Assembly: GCF_029626035.1 (NCBI RefSeq)
Contig: NZ_JARUBE010000003.1
Location: 6,200,001-6,264,000 of the forward strand
Direction of reading: 5' to 3'
Origin: Micromonospora sp. WMMD980
GTDB lineage: Bacteria > Actinomycetota > Actinomycetes > Mycobacteriales > Micromonosporaceae
DNA: 64,000 bases
Position numbers and translations under genes: made by a program. This document shows, piece after piece, positions 31,454-46,707 of the stretch. Numbering within the stretch: the first letter of the stretch is position 1; the number at the start of each line of letters is the position of its first letter. The notes below the pieces were generated by a model. The model was not told the DNA's origin, did not search any database, and was given only the letters and a program-made list of their open reading frames with translations.

Positions 31454-32139
31454 TCGCCCTGGTGCGGCTGCGGCTGGCCGGCTTCGTGCGTACCGGACGG
31501 GCGCTGGCGCCGGTGCTGGCCGGCCTGCTCGCCCTCGGCATCCTTTACGGCGGCGGTCAGGCCCGGCCGGCGGAGGCCTACGGCGTCTCCGCGGTGGTGC
31601 TCTTCCCGGTGCTGGCCTGGCAGACCAAGATCCTGCTCGACGTCGAGCCCGACGTGCAGCGCCGGCTGGCCCGGGTGGTGGTCGGGCCGGCCCGGGAGCG
31701 GGCGGCCGGGCTGCTCGCGGCGCTGGTGGCCGGGCTCGCCGTGGTGGCTGTCGCGCTGGTGCTGCCGTGGCCGATCGGGGGCCTCACCACGGCGGCCGGC
31801 CCGGACGGGCGGCCGGCCCTGGTCGGTGTGGCGCTCGGGTTGTGGGCGCACCTGCTCGCCCTGCCGGCGGCGGTGGCCCTCGGCGCGCTGGCCAGTCGGG
31901 CGATCACCCGCAGCGCCGGCTACGGGGTGGCCGTGCTGGCGGTCGGCGCGGTCGGGTTCGTGGTGTTCGGGTTGTCCGGCTCGGTGGCGCCGTGGCTGGT
32001 CCCGCCGGTGATGGCGACCGCGCGGGCGGTCACCGGGCCGGTCGCGGTGGGCACCGGGCTGCTGCTGACCGGCTGGGCGGCGCTCTGGACGGCGGTGGCG
32101 CTGGCCGGCTACGCCTGGGGGCGCCGCACCCGGGCCTGA
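31450..32139 (+). CDS. ABC transporter membrane protein, partner of the split ATPase
   Basis: The 229-residue protein has about six hydrophobic segments and no other recognisable domain. GTG 31450 overlaps the stop of the ATPase frame, so it would be the export permease of that pair. The substrate is unknown. If the ATPase is truly broken, this gene is an orphan. The 316 bp after it hold the rplJ promoter and leader. Confidence 0.7.
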   Translation: MIALVRLRLAGFVRTGRALAPVLAGLLALGILYGGGQARPAEAYGVSAVVLFPVLAWQTKILLDVEPDVQRRLARVVVGPARERAAGLLAALVAGLAVVAVALVLPWPIGGLTTAAGPDGRPALVGVALGLWAHLLALPAAVALGALASRAITRSAGYGVAVLAVGAVGFVVFGLSGSVAPWLVPPVMATARAVTGPVAVGTGLLLTGWAALWTAVALAGYAWGRRTRA

Positions 32140-32172
32140 TCGGGCGGGTGACCGGAAGCACCGGGGGGCGAT

Positions 32173-32201
32173 TTGGCGCGAGTGGCGCGGTCGCGTAACC
32201 T
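32173..32201 (+). promoter_or_regulatory. Promoter of the rplJ-rplL operon
   Basis: TTGGCG (32173-32178), a 17-bp spacer and TAACCT (32196-32201). Transcription would begin near 32208, giving a leader of about 250 nt. Confidence 0.75.
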
Positions 32202-32204
32202 GGG

Positions 32205-32375
32205 GCGGTAGTTCCACCCACAGACCGCTGGTCACCGTGCCCTGGCACGGTCGAAGGTCCCGCGACGACGGGCGACCCGCGCAGGGCGGCAAGCGAAACT
32301 CGGTGTCATCCACGGTCCGCCGACTGTGCCCATGATCCCGGCCCTCGCCCCGTGCGCCCCGCGCCGGGGCTTTTT
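32205..32375 (+). promoter_or_regulatory. Ribosomal protein L10 leader RNA
   Basis: The long untranslated leader ahead of rplJ has the position and features of an L10 leader: a CCGTGCC/GGCACGG hairpin at about 32236-32254, then ggcggcaagcgaaactcgg at about 32284-32302. It ends in an intrinsic terminator at 32356-32375. L10 (with L7/L12) binds such leaders to repress its own synthesis. Boundaries are approximate; no covariance search was possible. Confidence 0.7.
32356..32375 (+). terminator. Attenuator-type intrinsic terminator in the L10 leader
   Basis: GCCCCG-CGC-CGGGGC followed at once by TTTTT, 81 bp before the rplJ ATG. It is the clearest classical intrinsic terminator with a T-tract in the window, and its place inside a leader suggests attenuation. 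Confidence 0.8.
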
Positions 32376-32455
32376 CGTTGTCGTGGCGCCTCCGCCGCCG
32401 TCGCGAGTTCTCTCGTCGCCGGCGTGCCAGCTCCGAGCAACGAGAGAGGAGGGAC

Positions 32456-33004
32456 ATGGCGGACAAGCCGATCCGGGCCGACAAGGCCACGGCCGTCGCC
32501 GAGCTGACCGAGAGCTTCCGCTCGTCGGGCGCCACCGTGCTGACCGAGTACCGCGGGCTCACGGTTTCGCAGCTCACCCAGCTGCGGCGCACGCTCGGCA
32601 AGGAGACCAGCTACACGGTCGCGAAGAACACGCTGGCCAAGCGTGCCGCGGCCGATGCGGGCATCTCCGGCCTCGACGAGCTGTTCACCGGTCCTACCGC
32701 GCTGACTTTCGTTTCGGGCGACGTCGTCGAGGCGGCGAAGGGGCTTCGCGACTTCGCGAAGGCCAACCCGAAGCTCGTCATCAAGGGCGGTGTCTTCGAG
32801 GGCAAGGCCATTTCCGCGGCCGAGGTCACGAAGCTCGCCGACCTGGAGTCCCGCGAGGTGCTGCTGGCCAAGCTGGCCGGTGCCATGAAGGGCAACCTGA
32901 GCAAGGCCGCGGCCCTGTTCCAGGCGCCGCTCTCCAAGGCCGCCCGCGCGGCGGCCGCCCTGGCGGACAAGAAGCGCGAGCAGGAGGGCGCCGAGGCGGC
33001 CTGA
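32456..33004 (+). CDS. rplJ: 50S ribosomal protein uL10
   Basis: The 182-residue protein is uL10: [33 protein letters not shown] at the N-terminus, [12 protein letters not shown], and the helical C-terminus that anchors bL12 dimers on the ribosome stalk. ATG 32456 has GAGGAGGGA just upstream; the open frame before it is leader. Confidence 0.98.
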   Translation: MADKPIRADKATAVAELTESFRSSGATVLTEYRGLTVSQLTQLRRTLGKETSYTVAKNTLAKRAAADAGISGLDELFTGPTALTFVSGDVVEAAKGLRDFAKANPKLVIKGGVFEGKAISAAEVTKLADLESREVLLAKLAGAMKGNLSKAAALFQAPLSKAARAAAALADKKREQEGAEAA

Positions 33005-33057
33005 GGCCGCGCGGCGCACCACATTCTTAGTTTCCACTTGCAGAAAGGACGCCAGAC

Positions 33058-33447
33058 ATGGCGAAGCTCAGCACCGACGAGCTGCTCGACGCGTTCAAGG
33101 AGATGACGCTGATCGAGCTCTCCGAGTTCGTGAAGCAGTTCGAGGAGACCTTCGAGGTCACCGCCGCCGCTCCGGTCGCGGTTGCCGCGGCCGGCGGTGC
33201 CGCCGGTGGCGCTGCCGCCCCGGCCGAGGAGGAGAAGGACGAGTTCGACGTCATCCTCGACGCCGACGGTGGCAAGAAGATCCAGGTCATCAAGGTCGTG
33301 CGTGAGCTGACCGGCCTGGGCCTCAAGGAGGCCAAGGACCTGGTCGAGGCCGCTCCGAAGGCCGTCCTGGAGAAGGCCAACAAGGAGACCGCCGAGAAGG
33401 CCAAGGCCAAGCTCGAGGGTGAGGGCGCCAAGGTCACCCTCAAGTGA
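33058..33447 (+). CDS. rplL: 50S ribosomal protein bL12 (L7/L12)
   Basis: The 129-residue protein has the dimerisation N-terminus ([27 protein letters not shown]), an Ala/Gly-rich hinge (about residues 38-56) and the C-terminal domain [25 protein letters not shown]. It recruits translation GTPases. AGAAAGGAC precedes ATG 33058. Confidence 0.98.
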   Translation: MAKLSTDELLDAFKEMTLIELSEFVKQFEETFEVTAAAPVAVAAAGGAAGGAAAPAEEEKDEFDVILDADGGKKIQVIKVVRELTGLGLKEAKDLVEAAPKAVLEKANKETAEKAKAKLEGEGAKVTLK

Positions 33448-33504
33448 CGTTGGTCTGACCTGACGCGTGTCCGGCTCACGTGAGTCGGCGCACAACCGCG
33501 TCGC

Positions 33505-33540
33505 GGCGGGCGGTGATCCGGGAGCGGATCACCGCCCGCC
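33505..33540 (+). terminator. Strong hairpin between rplL and rpoB
   Basis: A perfect 16-bp stem, 33505-33520 and 33525-33540, with loop ggag and no T-tract. It could end the rplJL transcript or act as a partial terminator before rpoB. The rest of the 575-bp gap (33541-34022) holds the rpoB promoter and no convincing gene. Confidence 0.85.
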
Positions 33541-33866
33541 GTGTTGGTGCTCCCCGACGGTAGCGGTGTGAGCAGGGCGTCCAGGGTTCTCGCACCGGCC
33601 TCTCAGGGACGCCGGGTCGGTAGTCCGTCGGTGGGAAAGACACCCCGAGCGGTAACCGGCCCTTGACGCGGCACCGGCAGGACAGGCACGCTGACATCAG
33701 CAAGACCTTCCGCGCTTGCAACGGCCGCCACTCGGGTAAGGGCAACGGCAGCACCACCGCCGCCGCACCACGAGCGGACCGGCAGGAGCGTCGCGTTCCG
33801 AGCGGCCCCGCGGACCCGGTTTTCCGAGGTCCCAGGGCATGTTCCGCGACGACCTGCGGGGTGGGC

Positions 33867-33895
33867 TGGACAGCGGTTAGCCTCTCGGCTACACT
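33867..33895 (+). promoter_or_regulatory. Promoter of rpoB-rpoC
   Basis: TGGACA (33867-33872), an exact 17-bp spacer and TACACT (33890-33895). The -35 is 5/6 to TTGACA. The transcript would have a leader of about 120 nt. Confidence 0.8.
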
Positions 33896-34022
33896 GCTAG
33901 TTTGCGCTGCCTTCCGACTTGACCCCTGCTCGGAAATGTCCGATTGCGGATATTTCTGGTGGGGTCATTGGAGTGCACGCGTACCAGCCGTTCTGCAGCA
34001 CCGGTCCTCGGAAGGACGCATC

Positions 34023-37454
<3,432 letters not shown>

Positions 37455-37463
37455 GGCGGTGAG

Positions 37464-37489
37464 TCGGGGGCCGGTTCGCCGGCCCCCGA
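37464..37489 (+). terminator. UUCG-loop hairpin between rpoB and rpoC
   Basis: Arms 37464-37474 (tcgggggccgg) and 37479-37489 enclose a TTCG loop. It may be a partial terminator or an RNA-processing or stability element, since rpoC has no promoter of its own that I can see. Confidence 0.7.
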
Positions 37490-37534
37490 TCCCGCCCGTT
37501 AGCTAGCAGTACAGACGACGACATAGGGGACACA

Positions 37535-40500
37535 GTGCTCGACGTCAACTTCTTCGACGAGCTGCGCATCGGTCTCGCCACCGCCGACGACATCCGTCAG
37601 TGGTCCCACGGCGAGGTCAAGAAGCCCGAGACCATCAACTACCGCACCCTCAAGCCGGAGAAGGACGGGCTCTTCTGCGAGAAGATCTTCGGTCCGCAGC
37701 GGGACTGGGAGTGCTACTGCGGTAAGTACAAGCGGGTCCGTTTCAAGGGCATCATCTGCGAGCGCTGCGGCGTCGAGGTGACCCGCTCCAAGGTTCGCCG
37801 GGAGCGGATGGGTCACATCGAGCTGGCCGCTCCGGTGACCCACATCTGGTACTTCAAGGGCGTGCCGAGCCGGCTGGGTTACCTGCTGGACCTCGCCCCG
37901 AAGGACCTCGAAAAGATCATCTACTTCGCCTCGTACGTCGTGACGAGCGTGGACGCCGAAGCGCGTCACCGCGACCTCTCGACCATCGAGAACGAGATCC
38001 TGGCCGAGAAGCGGCAGGCCGAGAACAGCCGCGACTCGGAGATCGAGAAGCGGGCCGCCAAGCTCGAGGGCGACCTCGCCGAGCTGGAGGCCGAGGGCGC
38101 GAAGGCGGACGTCCGGCGCAAGGTCAAGGAGGGCGGAGAGCGCGAGATGCGCCAGATCCGCGACCGGGCCCAGCGCGAGATCGACCGCCTCGACGAGGTC
38201 CTCGACACCTTCCGCAAGCTGGAGCCGAAGCAGCTGGTCACCGACGAGCTGCTCTACCGCGAGCTGCGCGACCGCTTCGGTGAGTACTTCACCGGCAGCA
38301 TGGGCGCCGAGGCCATCAAGGCGCTGGTCCAGAACATGGACCTCACCGCCGAGGCGGAGAACCTCCGCGAGACCATCCGCTCCGGCAAGGGCCAGCGGAA
38401 GATCCGGGCGCTCAAGCGGCTGAAGGTCGTCGCGGCGTTCCAGAACACCCGGAACTCGCCGCTCGGCATGGTGCTGGACTGCGTCCCGGTCATCCCGCCG
38501 GACCTGCGCCCGATGGTGCAGCTCGACGGTGGCCGCTTCGCGACCTCCGACCTGAACGACCTCTACCGGCGTGTGATCAACCGGAACAACCGCCTCAAGC
38601 GGCTGATCGACCTCGGCGCGCCCGAGATCATCGTCAACAACGAGAAGCGGATGCTCCAGGAGGCCGTCGACGCGCTGTTCGACAACGGCCGTCGCGGTCG
38701 TCCGGTCACCGGCCCGGGCAACCGGCCGCTGAAGTCGCTCTCCGACATGCTCAAGGGCAAGCAGGGCCGGTTCCGCCAGAACCTGCTGGGCAAGCGCGTC
38801 GACTACTCCGGCCGGTCGGTCATCGTGGTCGGCCCGAAGCTCAAGCTGCACCAGTGCGGCCTGCCCAAGCAGATGGCGCTGGAGCTGTTCAAGCCGTTCG
38901 TGATGAAGCGGCTGGTCGACCTCAACCACGCGCAGAACATCAAGTCCGCCAAGCGGATGGTCGAGCGGCAGCGCCCGGTCGTGTGGGACGTGCTGGAAGA
39001 GGTCATCGGCGAGCACCCGGTCCTGCTGAACCGGGCGCCGACCCTGCACCGCCTGGGCATCCAGGCCTTCGAGCCGCAGCTGGTCGAGGGCAAGGCCATC
39101 CAGATCCACCCGCTGGTCTGCACCGCGTTCAACGCCGACTTCGACGGTGACCAGATGGCGGTCCACGTGCCGCTGTCCGCCGAGGCCCAGGCCGAGGCGC
39201 GGATCCTGATGCTGTCGTCGAACAACATCCTCAAGCCGGCCGACGGCAAGCCGGTCACCATGCCCACCCAGGACATGGTCATCGGTCTCTACCACCTGAC
39301 CCACCTCACTCCGGGTGGTCAGGGCGAGGGCCGGGCGTTCAGCTCGGACGCCGAGGCGCGGATGGCGTACGACAACGGTGAGCTGCACCTGCAGACCCCG
39401 GTCAAGATCCGGCTGCACGACGTGATCGGTGTCGACAACGGCGCCGGCGCCGAGCCGTGGACCGCGCCCGAGGGCTGGGTCGAGGGCGAGCCGGTGACGG
39501 TGGAGACCACCCTGGGCCGGGTCCTGTTCAACGAGACGCTGCCCCCGGGCTACCGCTTCGTGAACTACGAGATCCGCAAGGGCCAGCTCTCCGCGATCGT
39601 CAACGACCTCGCCGAGCGCTTCCCGAAGGTGGCCCTGGCGGCCACCCTGGACGGGCTCAAGGAGGCCGGTTTCCACTGGGCCACCTGGTCCGGCGTCACC
39701 ATCGGCATGGAGGACGTCATCGCTCCGCCGCGCAAGCGGGAGATCCTGGAGCGGTACGAGAAGGAAGCCGACCGGATCGACAAGCAGTACCAGCGTGGTC
39801 TGATGACCGCCGAGGAGCGTCGCGGCGAGCTCATCGAGATCTGGACCAAGGCGACCAACGAGGTCGCCAAGGAGATGGACACCGCGCTGCCGCAGGAGAA
39901 CCCGCTGTGGAAGATGATCAACTCGGGTGCCCGCGGTAACCTGCTCCAGCTCCGGCAGATCGCGGCGATCCGTGGTCTGGTGGCCAACCCGAAGGGCGAG
40001 ATCATCCCGCGGCCGATCAAGGCCTCGTACCGGGAGGGTCTGTCCGTGCTGGAGTACTTCATCTCCACGCACGGCGCCCGGAAGGGTCTCGCGGACACCG
40101 CCCTGCGTACCGCCGACTCGGGTTACCTGACCCGTCGTCTGGTGGACGTCTCGCAGGACGTCATCATCCGCGAGGAGGACTGCGGCACCGACCGGGCCAT
40201 CCCGATGCAGATCGGTGAGCACCTGGACGGCAAGCTGGTCGTGCACGAGCACGCCGAGACCAGCGTGCACGCCCGGACGCTGGCCGACGACATCAAGGGG
40301 CCGGACGGCACCGTGGTGGCCCACCGCGGCCAGGACATCAACTCCATCGGGGTCGACGCGATCGTGGCGGCCGGGGTGGAGACGGTGCGGGTGCGCAGCG
40401 TGCTCACCTGCGAGTCGAAGCTGGGCGTCTGCGGTGCGTGCTACGGCCGCTCGCTGCCGACCGGCAAGACCGTGGACGTCGGCGAGGCGGTCGGCATCAT

Positions 40501-41422
40501 CGCCGCCCAGTCGATCGGTGAGCCGGGTACGCAGCTGACCATGCGTACCTTCCACACCGGTGGTGTCGCGGGTGAGGACATCACCCAGGGTCTGCCCCGT
40601 GTGCAGGAGATCTTCGAGGCCCGGGTGCCGAAGGGTAAGGCGCCCATCGCCGACACCCCCGGCCGGATCCGGATCGAGGACGGCGAGCGGTCCCGCAAGA
40701 TCGTGGTCATCCCGGACGACGGCAGCGACGAGATCGTCTACGACAAGATCTCGAAGCGGGTCCGGCTCCGGGCGCACGACGGCGACCACGTCGAGGTCGG
40801 CGAGAAGCTCACCGAGGGCACCATCGACCCGCACGAGCTGCTGCGCATCCTCGGCCCGCGCGCGGTCCAGGTCCACCTGACCCAGGAGGTCCAGGAGGTC
40901 TACCGCTCGCAGGGTGTGCTCATCCACGACAAGCACATCGAGATCATCATCCGCCAGATGCTCAAGCGGGTGACGGTCATCGACTCCGGCTCGACCGAGT
41001 TCCTGCCGGGCGTGCTGGTCGACCGGGCGCTGTTCGAGTCGGAGAACCGCCGGCTCGTCGGCGAGGGCGGCGAGCCCGCCGCCGGTCGTCCGGTGCTGAT
41101 GGGTATCACCAAGGCCTCGCTGGCCACGGATTCCTGGCTGTCGGCGGCCTCCTTCCAGGAGACCACCCGGGTGCTGACGGACGCGGCGATCCACGCCCGC
41201 AGCGACTCGCTGATCGGCCTCAAGGAGAACGTGATCATCGGTAAGCTCATCCCGGCCGGTACGGGCATCAGCAAGTACCGCAACGTCCGGGTCGAGCCGA
41301 CCGAGGAGGCGAAGGCCAAGGTCTACTCGATGACCGGCTACCCGGAGACCGACTACGGCTTCGGGCCGGCCAGCGGCCAGGCGGTGCCGCTGGACGACTT
41401 CGACTTCGGGTCGTACCGCTAA
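37535..41422 (+). CDS. rpoC: DNA-directed RNA polymerase subunit beta prime
   Basis: The 1295-residue protein is RNA polymerase beta prime: the N-terminal zinc motif [20 protein letters not shown], the catalytic [12 protein letters not shown] near residue 533 that binds the active-site magnesium, the second zinc site ([13 protein letters not shown]) and [27 protein letters not shown] 37535 has ATAGGGGA upstream. The length is normal for actinobacteria. A strong terminator follows. Confidence 0.98.
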   Translation: MLDVNFFDELRIGLATADDIRQWSHGEVKKPETINYRTLKPEKDGLFCEKIFGPQRDWECYCGKYKRVRFKGIICERCGVEVTRSKVRRERMGHIELAAPVTHIWYFKGVPSRLGYLLDLAPKDLEKIIYFASYVVTSVDAEARHRDLSTIENEILAEKRQAENSRDSEIEKRAAKLEGDLAELEAEGAKADVRRKVKEGGEREMRQIRDRAQREIDRLDEVLDTFRKLEPKQLVTDELLYRELRDRFGEYFTGSMGAEAIKALVQNMDLTAEAENLRETIRSGKGQRKIRALKRLKVVAAFQNTRNSPLGMVLDCVPVIPPDLRPMVQLDGGRFATSDLNDLYRRVINRNNRLKRLIDLGAPEIIVNNEKRMLQEAVDALFDNGRRGRPVTGPGNRPLKSLSDMLKGKQGRFRQNLLGKRVDYSGRSVIVVGPKLKLHQCGLPKQMALELFKPFVMKRLVDLNHAQNIKSAKRMVERQRPVVWDVLEEVIGEHPVLLNRAPTLHRLGIQAFEPQLVEGKAIQIHPLVCTAFNADFDGDQMAVHVPLSAEAQAEARILMLSSNNILKPADGKPVTMPTQDMVIGLYHLTHLTPGGQGEGRAFSSDAEARMAYDNGELHLQTPVKIRLHDVIGVDNGAGAEPWTAPEGWVEGEPVTVETTLGRVLFNETLPPGYRFVNYEIRKGQLSAIVNDLAERFPKVALAATLDGLKEAGFHWATWSGVTIGMEDVIAPPRKREILERYEKEADRIDKQYQRGLMTAEERRGELIEIWTKATNEVAKEMDTALPQENPLWKMINSGARGNLLQLRQIAAIRGLVANPKGEIIPRPIKASYREGLSVLEYFISTHGARKGLADTALRTADSGYLTRRLVDVSQDVIIREEDCGTDRAIPMQIGEHLDGKLVVHEHAETSVHARTLADDIKGPDGTVVAHRGQDINSIGVDAIVAAGVETVRVRSVLTCESKLGVCGACYGRSLPTGKTVDVGEAVGIIAAQSIGEPGTQLTMRTFHTGGVAGEDITQGLPRVQEIFEARVPKGKAPIADTPGRIRIEDGERSRKIVVIPDDGSDEIVYDKISKRVRLRAHDGDHVEVGEKLTEGTIDPHELLRILGPRAVQVHLTQEVQEVYRSQGVLIHDKHIEIIIRQMLKRVTVIDSGSTEFLPGVLVDRALFESENRRLVGEGGEPAAGRPVLMGITKASLATDSWLSAASFQETTRVLTDAAIHARSDSLIGLKENVIIGKLIPAGTGISKYRNVRVEPTEEAKAKVYSMTGYPETDYGFGPASGQAVPLDDFDFGSYR

Positions 41423-41432
41423 ACCGCACGAA

Positions 41433-41468
41433 CGACGAGGCCCCCGGCACCCGCCGGGGGCCTCGTCG
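41433..41468 (+). terminator. Terminator of rpoB-rpoC
   Basis: A perfect 16-bp stem (41433-41448 and 41453-41468) with a 4-nt loop, 10 bp after the rpoC stop. Confidence 0.9.
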
Positions 41469-41497
41469 CGTCCGGGACCGCTTGCCCCACACCGGTA

Positions 41498-41550
41498 CGC
41501 CGAGGTGGTGGGGTCGACCGGCCCCGGATGCCGCCACCTCGGCGAGCTGG
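41498..41550. repeat. Inverted repeat, possible dispersed intergenic element
   Basis: cgccgaggtgg (41498-41508) and ccacctcggcg (41534-41544) are perfectly complementary with a 25-nt spacer. The 24 bases 41527-41550 recur with one mismatch at 61249-61272. Confidence 0.55.
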
Positions 41551-41573
41551 CGCGCCGGCTCGTCCGGGCGGGG

Positions 41574-41579
41574 CAGAAT
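41574..41579 (+). promoter_or_regulatory. Candidate leaderless -10
   Basis: CAGAAT ends 6 nt before ATG 41586, with no ribosome site between. Confidence 0.45.
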
Positions 41580-41585
41580 GGGGGC

Positions 41586-41957
41586 ATGACGACCGTGCCG
41601 GTGCAGCAGGTGCCCGTCGTGCCGCAGGCGCACCGCCATCCGCACGATCCCGAGCCGGTCCGCTCCACGAAGGCCCGCGCCGTCTTCGCCCTCGGCCTGA
41701 TCGGCGCGCTGACCGGCTTCTTCGTCGGCGGGGTGGTGCCCGCCACGCTCGCGCTCACCCTGGCCCGGCAGGCCCGCCGGGAGGCGTACGCCTCGGGGGG
41801 TTACCTCACCGGCGCCGACTGGCTGCGCCGCGGTGAGCGGCTGGCCCGGGTCGGCCTGGTGCTGACCGCCGTCGCGGTGGTGGCCGCGGTGGTGATCGGG
41901 ATCATCCGGCACGCCGACGCCTCGTTCGGGCACGACTTCGCGCCGAACTTCGACTGA
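41586..41957 (+). CDS. Small DUF4190-like membrane protein
   Basis: The 123-residue protein has a polar His/Pro-rich N-terminus (about 30 residues) and two hydrophobic segments (AVFALGLIGALTGFFVGGVVPATLALTLA and VGLVLTAVAVVAAVVIGII) separated by an Arg-rich loop. The layout resembles DUF4190 proteins, but I cannot confirm this. The function is unknown. It lies between the rpoC terminator and another membrane protein of similar kind. Confidence 0.6.
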   Translation: MTTVPVQQVPVVPQAHRHPHDPEPVRSTKARAVFALGLIGALTGFFVGGVVPATLALTLARQARREAYASGGYLTGADWLRRGERLARVGLVLTAVAVVAAVVIGIIRHADASFGHDFAPNFD

Positions 41958-42064
41958 CCCGGTGGGGGAGCGGCCCCGCTCCCACCCACCCGGCGGTGAC
42001 CCGCGACGGTAGCCTGGCCGGTGTCCGCCGCGCGGCGGGTGAGCCACGTGGACAGGAGGACGCC

Positions 42065-42976
42065 GTGACGGAACCGGCCCCGCCGGGAGGCGACCCGACC
42101 CGCCCAGGTGCCGGGCCGGATCCCGCCGCGCCGGCCGCCGACGCGGTCAGCCCGTGGGCCGCCCCGCGCTCCGCGCCGGACCCGGCGTCGCACTCCGCCG
42201 CGCCGTCTCCGCACTCCGCTCCGCCGCCGCACTCCGCTCCGCCGCACTCCGCTCCGCCCGGCCCCTGGCCGCCGGCGGGACCGTACCCGCCGGGCATGCA
42301 CAACCCGAGGTCCGGTGGGTCGTATCCGCCGGGCACGTACGGCCAGGGGTCCGCGGGGCCGTATCCGCCGAGCACGCACGGTCCCGAGTCCGCGGGGCCG
42401 TATCCGCCCGGTCCGCCCGGGTCGGCGTACCAGCCGGGGCACGGCGGGCCCGGGTCGGCGCTCGGGGCGTACCCGGGAAGCGGGCCGGCCCACGGCGGCG
42501 GGTGGGGCGCGCCGGGGAGCGCGCCCGGCGGCGGCTGGGCGGGTGAGCCGGCGTTCCCGCCGCCCCCGCGGGAGGCGCCCCGGCCGCCGAAGCGGGTCGA
42601 CGCGGTGCCGGGCACCCCGTTCGGGGTGGTTCACCTGGACGTGCCGCCGGTCACCTCCGGGCCGGCCATCGGCTCGCTGGTCACCGGGATCGCCTCGATC
42701 CTGGTGTCGCTGCTGGTCTTCTGCTTCGGTGTCGCCGGTCCGGACTACGGCGGTGCCTGGGCGGCCGGCGCCTTCACCGTGCTCGGCGCGCTCGCCGGCG
42801 TCGGGGCGATCGTGGCCTGGCTGTTCGCCCGCCGCCAGATCAGGCGTCCGGCGCCGCCGCCGGCGGTCCGGTTCACCGGGAACGGCCTGGCGGTGGCCGG
42901 GCTCAGCTGCGGCGTGGTGGGGCTGCTGTTGAGCGTGGTGGGGCTGGGAGTCGCGCTGGTGGTGCAGATCACGTGA
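42065..42976 (+). CDS. Proline-rich DUF4190-like membrane protein
   Basis: The 303-residue protein has a disordered N-terminal ~190 residues rich in Pro, Gly, Ser and Ala with tandem HSAPP units (about residues 45-68) and AGPYPPG/GSYPPG units (about 75-125). A C-terminal region follows with three or four hydrophobic segments (GSLVTGIASILVSLLVFCFGV, GAFTVLGALAGVGAIVAWLFA, GLAVAGLSCGVVGLLLSVVGLGVALVV). GTG 42065 has CAGGAGGA about 5 nt upstream. It is of the proline-rich-tail membrane type common in actinobacteria; the function is unknown. Confidence 0.7.
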   Translation: MTEPAPPGGDPTRPGAGPDPAAPAADAVSPWAAPRSAPDPASHSAAPSPHSAPPPHSAPPHSAPPGPWPPAGPYPPGMHNPRSGGSYPPGTYGQGSAGPYPPSTHGPESAGPYPPGPPGSAYQPGHGGPGSALGAYPGSGPAHGGGWGAPGSAPGGGWAGEPAFPPPPREAPRPPKRVDAVPGTPFGVVHLDVPPVTSGPAIGSLVTGIASILVSLLVFCFGVAGPDYGGAWAAGAFTVLGALAGVGAIVAWLFARRQIRRPAPPPAVRFTGNGLAVAGLSCGVVGLLLSVVGLGVALVVQIT

Positions 42977-43071
42977 GGTGCGCCGGACCGGCGACCGGTT
43001 GGGGATGGAATGCCCGGTCTGGGGTGGCCGGGGGAGAGCGGGGCCGCCGGGCCGCGCCCGGGACGAGCCGG

Positions 43072-43077
43072 TACACT
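43072..43077 (+). promoter_or_regulatory. Possible second -10 upstream of rpsL
   Basis: TACACT in gccggtacacttgacg. It has no good -35, so it is only a candidate upstream start for the str operon. Confidence 0.25.
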
Positions 43078-43165
43078 TGACGTCGTAGGTGCCCATCGAG
43101 GGCGCGCCGGCGATCCGGAAGCCGGCCGGCGGGGCCGCGACGCGGTCCTCCCGAGCCGATCCGTT

Positions 43166-43194
43166 TTGACCGGCGCGGCTGTGATAGGTACTCT
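43166..43194 (+). promoter_or_regulatory. Promoter of rpsL-rpsG-fusA
   Basis: TTGACC (43166-43171), an exact 17-bp spacer and TACTCT (43189-43194). The predicted transcript begins near 43201 with a 7-bp hairpin (43205-43211 and 43216-43222). The 487-bp region 42977-43463 otherwise shows no gene. Confidence 0.8.
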
Positions 43195-43327
43195 TTTCCC
43201 TTGCGCCCGGGCCAGCCCGGGCAATGCGTGCGTGCGCTGGAGCCGGTCAGCCGGTGATCGCGCGGTCGCACCACCAGAGACCAAAGATCCGGTACGACGC
43301 GTCAGCGGCGCCACCGGGCCGTGACTC

Positions 43328-43349
43328 GGGCGACACGCCCGACCGCGGG
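43328..43349 (+). promoter_or_regulatory. Shared leader element, rpsL copy
   Basis: Bases 43330-43349 (cgacacgcccgaccgcggg preceded by g) are identical to 48159-48178 in the rpsJ leader. Here GGGCG-ACA-CGCCC forms a 5-bp hairpin. Confidence 0.6.
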
Positions 43350-43463
43350 TGCTGGGACTGCCGTCAGGTGGCCCCGGCTGGAATGTAGGAGAGCCGTCCA
43401 TCAGGCCGGCTAGAGCAGACGGCGCGGTCGCCTCGCAGCGGCCGAAGGGAGCGGAGAAACCCG

Positions 43464-43838
43464 GTGCCCACCATTCAGCAGCTGGTCCGAAAGGGCCGAC
43501 AGGCCAAGACGACCAAGACCAAGACCCCGGCGCTCAAGGGGTCTCCCCAGCGGCGCGGCGTGTGCACCCGCGTGTACACCACCACCCCGAAGAAGCCGAA
43601 CTCGGCGCTGCGCAAGGTCGCTCGTGTCAAGCTCAGCAGCCAGATCGAGGTGACCGCCTACATCCCGGGCGTCGGCCACAACCTGCAGGAGCACTCGATC
43701 GTGCTCGTGCGTGGCGGCCGTGTGAAGGACCTCCCCGGCGTGCGGTACAAGATCGTGCGCGGCTCGCTGGACACCCAGGGTGTCCGCAACCGCAAGCAGG
43801 CTCGCAGCCGTTACGGCGCGAAGAAGGAGAAGAGCTGA
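43464..43838 (+). CDS. rpsL: 30S ribosomal protein uS12
   Basis: The 124-residue protein is uS12 ([51 protein letters not shown]). The lysines around TPKKPN and RVKDLPG, sites of streptomycin-resistance changes, are wild type. It starts at GTG 43464 with GGAG about 9 nt upstream and heads the str operon. Confidence 0.98.
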   Translation: MPTIQQLVRKGRQAKTTKTKTPALKGSPQRRGVCTRVYTTTPKKPNSALRKVARVKLSSQIEVTAYIPGVGHNLQEHSIVLVRGGRVKDLPGVRYKIVRGSLDTQGVRNRKQARSRYGAKKEKS

Positions 43839-43839
43839 C

Positions 43840-44310
43840 ATGCCGCGTAAGGGACCCGCTCCGCGGAATCCGCTGGTCGCTGACCCGGTGTACAACTCGC
43901 CGCTGGTCACCCAGCTGGTGAACAAGATCCTGCTGCGTGGCAAGCGTCAGCTCGCCGAGCGCATCGTGTACGCCGCCCTGGAGGGCTGCCGCGAGAAGTC
44001 CGGCACCGACCCCGTCGTCACGCTCAAGCGGGCGATGGACAACGTGAAGCCGACGCTCGAGGTGCGCAGCCGCCGGGTCGGTGGCGCCACCTACCAGGTT
44101 CCGGTCGAGGTCCGGCCGGCCCGCGCGACCACGCTCGGTCTGCGCTGGCTGGTGACCTACTCCCGGGCCCGCCGCGAGAAGACCATGATCGAGCGGCTGA
44201 TGAACGAGCTGCTGGACGCGAGCAACGGCCTCGGTGCCGCCGTCAAGCGGCGCGAGGACACGCACAAGATGGCCGAGTCCAACAAGGCCTTCGCGCACTA
44301 CCGCTGGTAA
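43840..44310 (+). CDS. rpsG: 30S ribosomal protein uS7
   Basis: The 156-residue protein is uS7 ([50 protein letters not shown]). It nucleates assembly of the 30S head. ATG 43840 has AAGGAGAAG upstream and overlaps the rpsL stop region at one base. Confidence 0.98.
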   Translation: MPRKGPAPRNPLVADPVYNSPLVTQLVNKILLRGKRQLAERIVYAALEGCREKSGTDPVVTLKRAMDNVKPTLEVRSRRVGGATYQVPVEVRPARATTLGLRWLVTYSRARREKTMIERLMNELLDASNGLGAAVKRREDTHKMAESNKAFAHYRW

Positions 44311-44317
44311 CACCTGA

Positions 44318-44346
44318 GGTTCCGGCGCCCACCCGGCGCCGGAACC
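44318..44346 (+). terminator. Hairpin between rpsG and fusA
   Basis: Arms ggttccggcgcc (44318-44329) and ggcgccggaacc (44335-44346) form a perfect 12-bp stem with a 5-nt loop and no T-tract. It is probably a partial terminator or processing site within the str operon. Confidence 0.65.
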
Positions 44347-44386
44347 GCCACCAGTTGTGTCGAGACGACGATAAGTAGGGATTGAA

Positions 44387-46483
<2,097 letters not shown>

Positions 46484-46707
46484 CGCTCACCCCGAGCTGA
46501 CCCGATGATCCGGGGGCGGTCGCGGGAGGGATCTCCCGCCCGCGGCCACCTCGGTCGGGTTGGGTGAATCCGGGCCTGTAGGCTTCATCGCCGCAGAACC
46601 CACAAAGGCTATCCGGCCGTCAGGTCGGAAAGGCTGTCGACAGAGTCCTACGCGCCGACCGGCGCACCGGGGCGAACGAACCAAGAAAGTCCACCAGGAG
46701 GACACCA

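Noticed and set aside
37499..41758. 1419-codon open frame antisense to rpoC
   Set aside because: Shadow frame with no recognisable domain and no ribosome site; rpoC is certain.
42191..42262. Possible CRISPR or VNTR at the HSAPP repeats
   Set aside because: Units are contiguous, in frame and without spacers; they are coding repeats in a proline-rich protein.
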